A stretch of DNA of 7,753 nucleotides from an uncultured Ruminococcus sp. (GTDB lineage: Bacteria; Bacillota; Clostridia; Oscillospirales; CAG-272): positions 1-7,753 of the forward strand of contig CADCPG010000159.1 of NCBI GenBank assembly GCA_902803255.1, given 5' to 3'. The notes beneath the pieces are model-generated. The model saw only the letters and a list, made by a program, of their open reading frames with translations. It was not told the origin of the DNA and ran no database searches. Positions within the stretch are counted from its first letter, which is position 1, and every line of letters starts with the position of its first letter. The translations under genes and the position numbers were made by a program. Positions 6,175 through 7,753 of the stretch are shown here, in pieces.

Positions 6175-7056
6175 TTATTTCGCTGCCGCAAGCGCCTCTT
6201 CGGCCGCGTTCATCGTGTTTCGCAGCAGCATGGTGACGGTCATGGGGCCTACGCCTCCCGGGACCGGGGTTATGTACGACGCCACCTTCGAGACCTCCTC
6301 GAAGTCAACGTCCCCGCAAAGCTTCCCTTCGGCGTTCCGGTTCATCCCGACGTCTATAACGACGGCTCCCGGCTTCACCATGTCCGCCGTTATGAGCCCC
6401 GCTCTGCCGGCGGCTGAAACGAGTATGTCCGCCCGGCGCGTGACAGCTCCGAGATCTTTCGTCCTGCTGTGTGCGACCGTCACGGTGGCGTCGGCGGCGA
6501 GCAGCATTGCCGCCATCGGGCGGCCGACTATATCGGAACGGCCGACTACGACGCATTCCTTCCCCGACGTGTCGATGCCGTAGTAGTCGAGCATCGCCAT
6601 GATGCCCGAGGGAGTGCACGGCAGGATCCTGCCCGGCGCGAGCTTCAGCCTTCCGGCGTCAAGGCTGTGGAAGGCGTCTACGTCCTTGCAGCGCGGTACC
6701 GCCAGGACGGCGGCGCGTTCGTCGTATCCGCGCGGAAGCGGCAGCTGGACGAGCAGTCCGTCGACCGACGGATCGTCTCCCAGTGCCTTTATATTGCGCA
6801 GGACCTCGTCCATGCCGCAGTCGGCGGGCAGCCAGACGGTCTTCGAGTCGAAACCGACCTCGTCGCAGGCGCGCATCTTGTTGCGAACGTATATTTCCGA
6901 GGCTTTGTCGTCACCGACTCTTATGACGGCAAGGCCGGGGGTCCTGCCCGTCTTCGCCTTGAAGCTTTCGGCTTCTTTTTTTATCTGTTCCCTGACGAAG
7001 GCGGATACGGCTTTTCCGTCGATCAGCTTCGCCCGGGAGATGCACTCATTCGTCAT
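6175..7056 (-). CDS. folD: Bifunctional methylenetetrahydrofolate dehydrogenase/cyclohydrolase FolD
   Basis: FolD is a cytoplasmic one-carbon enzyme that oxidises 5,10-methylene-THF to methenyl-THF with NADP+ and hydrolyses it to 10-formyl-THF, for purine and formyl-Met synthesis. With the start chosen here it has 293 residues, close to the usual 280-300. Visible landmarks are KLIDGK (10-15), the folate-site YVRNK with Y56 and catalytic K60, GLLVQLPLP (100-108), KDVDAFH (124-130; usually KDVDGFH), the cofactor motif GRSDIVGRPM, and the C-terminal signature PVPGGVGPMTV. Start choice: ATG 7056 puts LIDGK at the usual distance from the N-terminus and overlaps the lgt stop by 11 bases. ATG 7089 has a better-spaced AAGGA and would add 11 residues; ATG 7065 is also possible. 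The overlap with lgt suggests translational coupling. The 3' end is at the bidirectional terminator. Confidence 0.92.
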   Translation of the reverse strand: MTNECISRAKLIDGKAVSAFVREQIKKEAESFKAKTGRTPGLAVIRVGDDKASEIYVRNKMRACDEVGFDSKTVWLPADCGMDEVLRNIKALGDDPSVDGLLVQLPLPRGYDERAAVLAVPRCKDVDAFHSLDAGRLKLAPGRILPCTPSGIMAMLDYYGIDTSGKECVVVGRSDIVGRPMAAMLLAADATVTVAHSRTKDLGAVTRRADILVSAAGRAGLITADMVKPGAVVIDVGMNRNAEGKLCGDVDFEEVSKVASYITPVPGGVGPMTVTMLLRNTMNAAEEALAAAK

Positions 7057-7753
7057 GGCGTTCATCAGGTCCTGCCGGTGTCCCGGCATCAGACGTTTCC
7101 TTTTCCTCTTCGGAAGCCGCTTTCTCGCACTGCGAATCAGCGGAGCCACCGTCTGCGGATGTCACATCCTCCGCCGCGTCGGCGCTGGCAATGCCTTCGG
7201 AAGCGCCTGCCGCGTCTTCGGACTTTTCTTCAGTCTTTTCTTCGGGCTTTCCGTCTGTCGCGGTGTTTTTCCGGTTCACGGCGAGGAGCTTTCCGTAAAC
7301 GCTGTCGTAATCGCCTTCGGCGAGCTTCGCCTTATGAGCCCTGACGAGCCCGAGTACAAGCAGCAGCGTGCCGGCCACGAAGCACAGAAGTCCCACCACC
7401 TGGGAGATCCTGAACACTCCGACATATAGCGAGTCGGTGCGTTCTCCCTCGATGAACATGCGGCCGAAACCGTACCACGCGGCGTACATGAGAAACACCT
7501 GACCGTTGAATTTCTTCTTCCGGTAAAGCAGATTGATGATCACGAATCCCGCGACGTTCCAGACCGATTCGTAAAGGAAGGTGGGCTGCGCCACATACGC
7601 GTTGGCCCAGTTCTCCTGTCTGACCGTCATGCGCAGGAAATAAAGCGGCGAGCCCTCGGCCGGCGTAACTCCGAACGCCTCGCCGTTGAAGAAGTTGCCC
7701 CAGCGGCCGATCGCCTGCGCCAGCATCACACCGGGCGACACCGCGTCGAAAAC
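7046..7753 (-). CDS. lgt: Prolipoprotein diacylglyceryl transferase Lgt, C-terminal part (5' end outside window)
   Basis: Lgt is the membrane enzyme that moves a diacylglyceryl group from phosphatidylglycerol to the lipobox cysteine of prelipoproteins, the first step of lipoprotein maturation. The 235 codons present begin in frame at the window edge (VFDAVSPGV); the GTG at 7741 is internal, not a start. The Lgt signature GRWGNFFNGEAFG is at window residues 16-28, QPTFLYES at 56-63, and the second active-site motif YGFGRMFIEGERTDSL at 94-109. Two or more hydrophobic helices follow (for example VVGLLCFVAGTLLLVLGLV). After these comes an unusual tail of about 70 residues, rich in Ala, Glu, Ser and Asp, that normal Lgt proteins lack. 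The gene overlaps folD at its 3' end, so the two are likely cotranscribed. Confidence 0.9.
   Translation of the reverse strand, partial: VFDAVSPGVMLAQAIGRWGNFFNGEAFGVTPAEGSPLYFLRMTVRQENWANAYVAQPTFLYESVWNVAGFVIINLLYRKKKFNGQVFLMYAAWYGFGRMFIEGERTDSLYVGVFRISQVVGLLCFVAGTLLLVLGLVRAHKAKLAEGDYDSVYGKLLAVNRKNTATDGKPEEKTEEKSEDAAGASEGIASADAAEDVTSADGGSADSQCEKAASEEEKETSDAGTPAGPDERHDE

Noticed and set aside
6469..7429. Plus-strand ORFs opposite folD and lgt
   Set aside because: They are antisense to well-recognised conserved enzymes, lack ribosome sites and show no family motifs.
1..7753. CRISPR arrays, insertion sequences, tRNA/rRNA genes, toxin-antitoxin or defence genes
   Set aside because: No regularly spaced repeats, transposase motifs, tRNA-like T-loop sequence or defence domains were seen on either strand by eye.

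Overview
The window is about 60% G+C by eye and carries dense bacterial genes with strong Shine-Dalgarno sites. The gene set fits a GC-rich uncultured Clostridia-type Firmicute (for example Oscillospirales or a relative): a MurE-type ligase, a clostridial-type uracil permease, a YmfI-like EF-P reductase, a one-polypeptide MacB-like ABC transporter, FolD and Lgt. This taxonomic guess is inference; no rRNA or tRNA is present to settle it.

Layout. 1-194 (minus): N-terminus of a MurE-like Mur ligase that runs off the left edge. 195-604: a 410-base divergent control region. It holds two convincing sigma-A promoters, each with a TGN extended -10, a perfect TATAAT and a 17-base spacer. One drives murE leftward and the other drives the permease rightward. 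The permease promoter has a near-perfect NrdR-box-like palindrome in its spacer, and its roughly 178-base leader contains an attenuator-like hairpin followed by a T-run. Terminator-like hairpins read on the minus strand lie between the two promoters. 605-2020 (plus): NCS2 uracil permease. 2065-2102: perfect GC-rich hairpin without a U-tract. 2162-2887 (plus): SDR reductase, best read as YmfI (EF-P 5-aminopentanone reductase). 2960-6082 (plus): 1040-residue fused ATPase/FtsX-type ABC transporter with a very large extracytoplasmic domain. 6120-6163: bidirectional terminator between converging genes. 6175-7056 (minus): folD. 7046-7753 (minus): lgt, 5' end off the right edge, with an unusual acidic C-terminal tail and a stop codon that overlaps the folD start.

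How they fit together. The genes are mostly housekeeping: peptidoglycan synthesis (MurE), lipoprotein maturation (Lgt), one-carbon metabolism (FolD), pyrimidine salvage (permease) and translation-factor modification (YmfI). No mobile element, CRISPR array, toxin-antitoxin or defence locus was seen. The most interesting material is the control region of the uracil permease and the helical-repeat ectodomain of the ABC transporter. No clearly new multi-gene system is visible.
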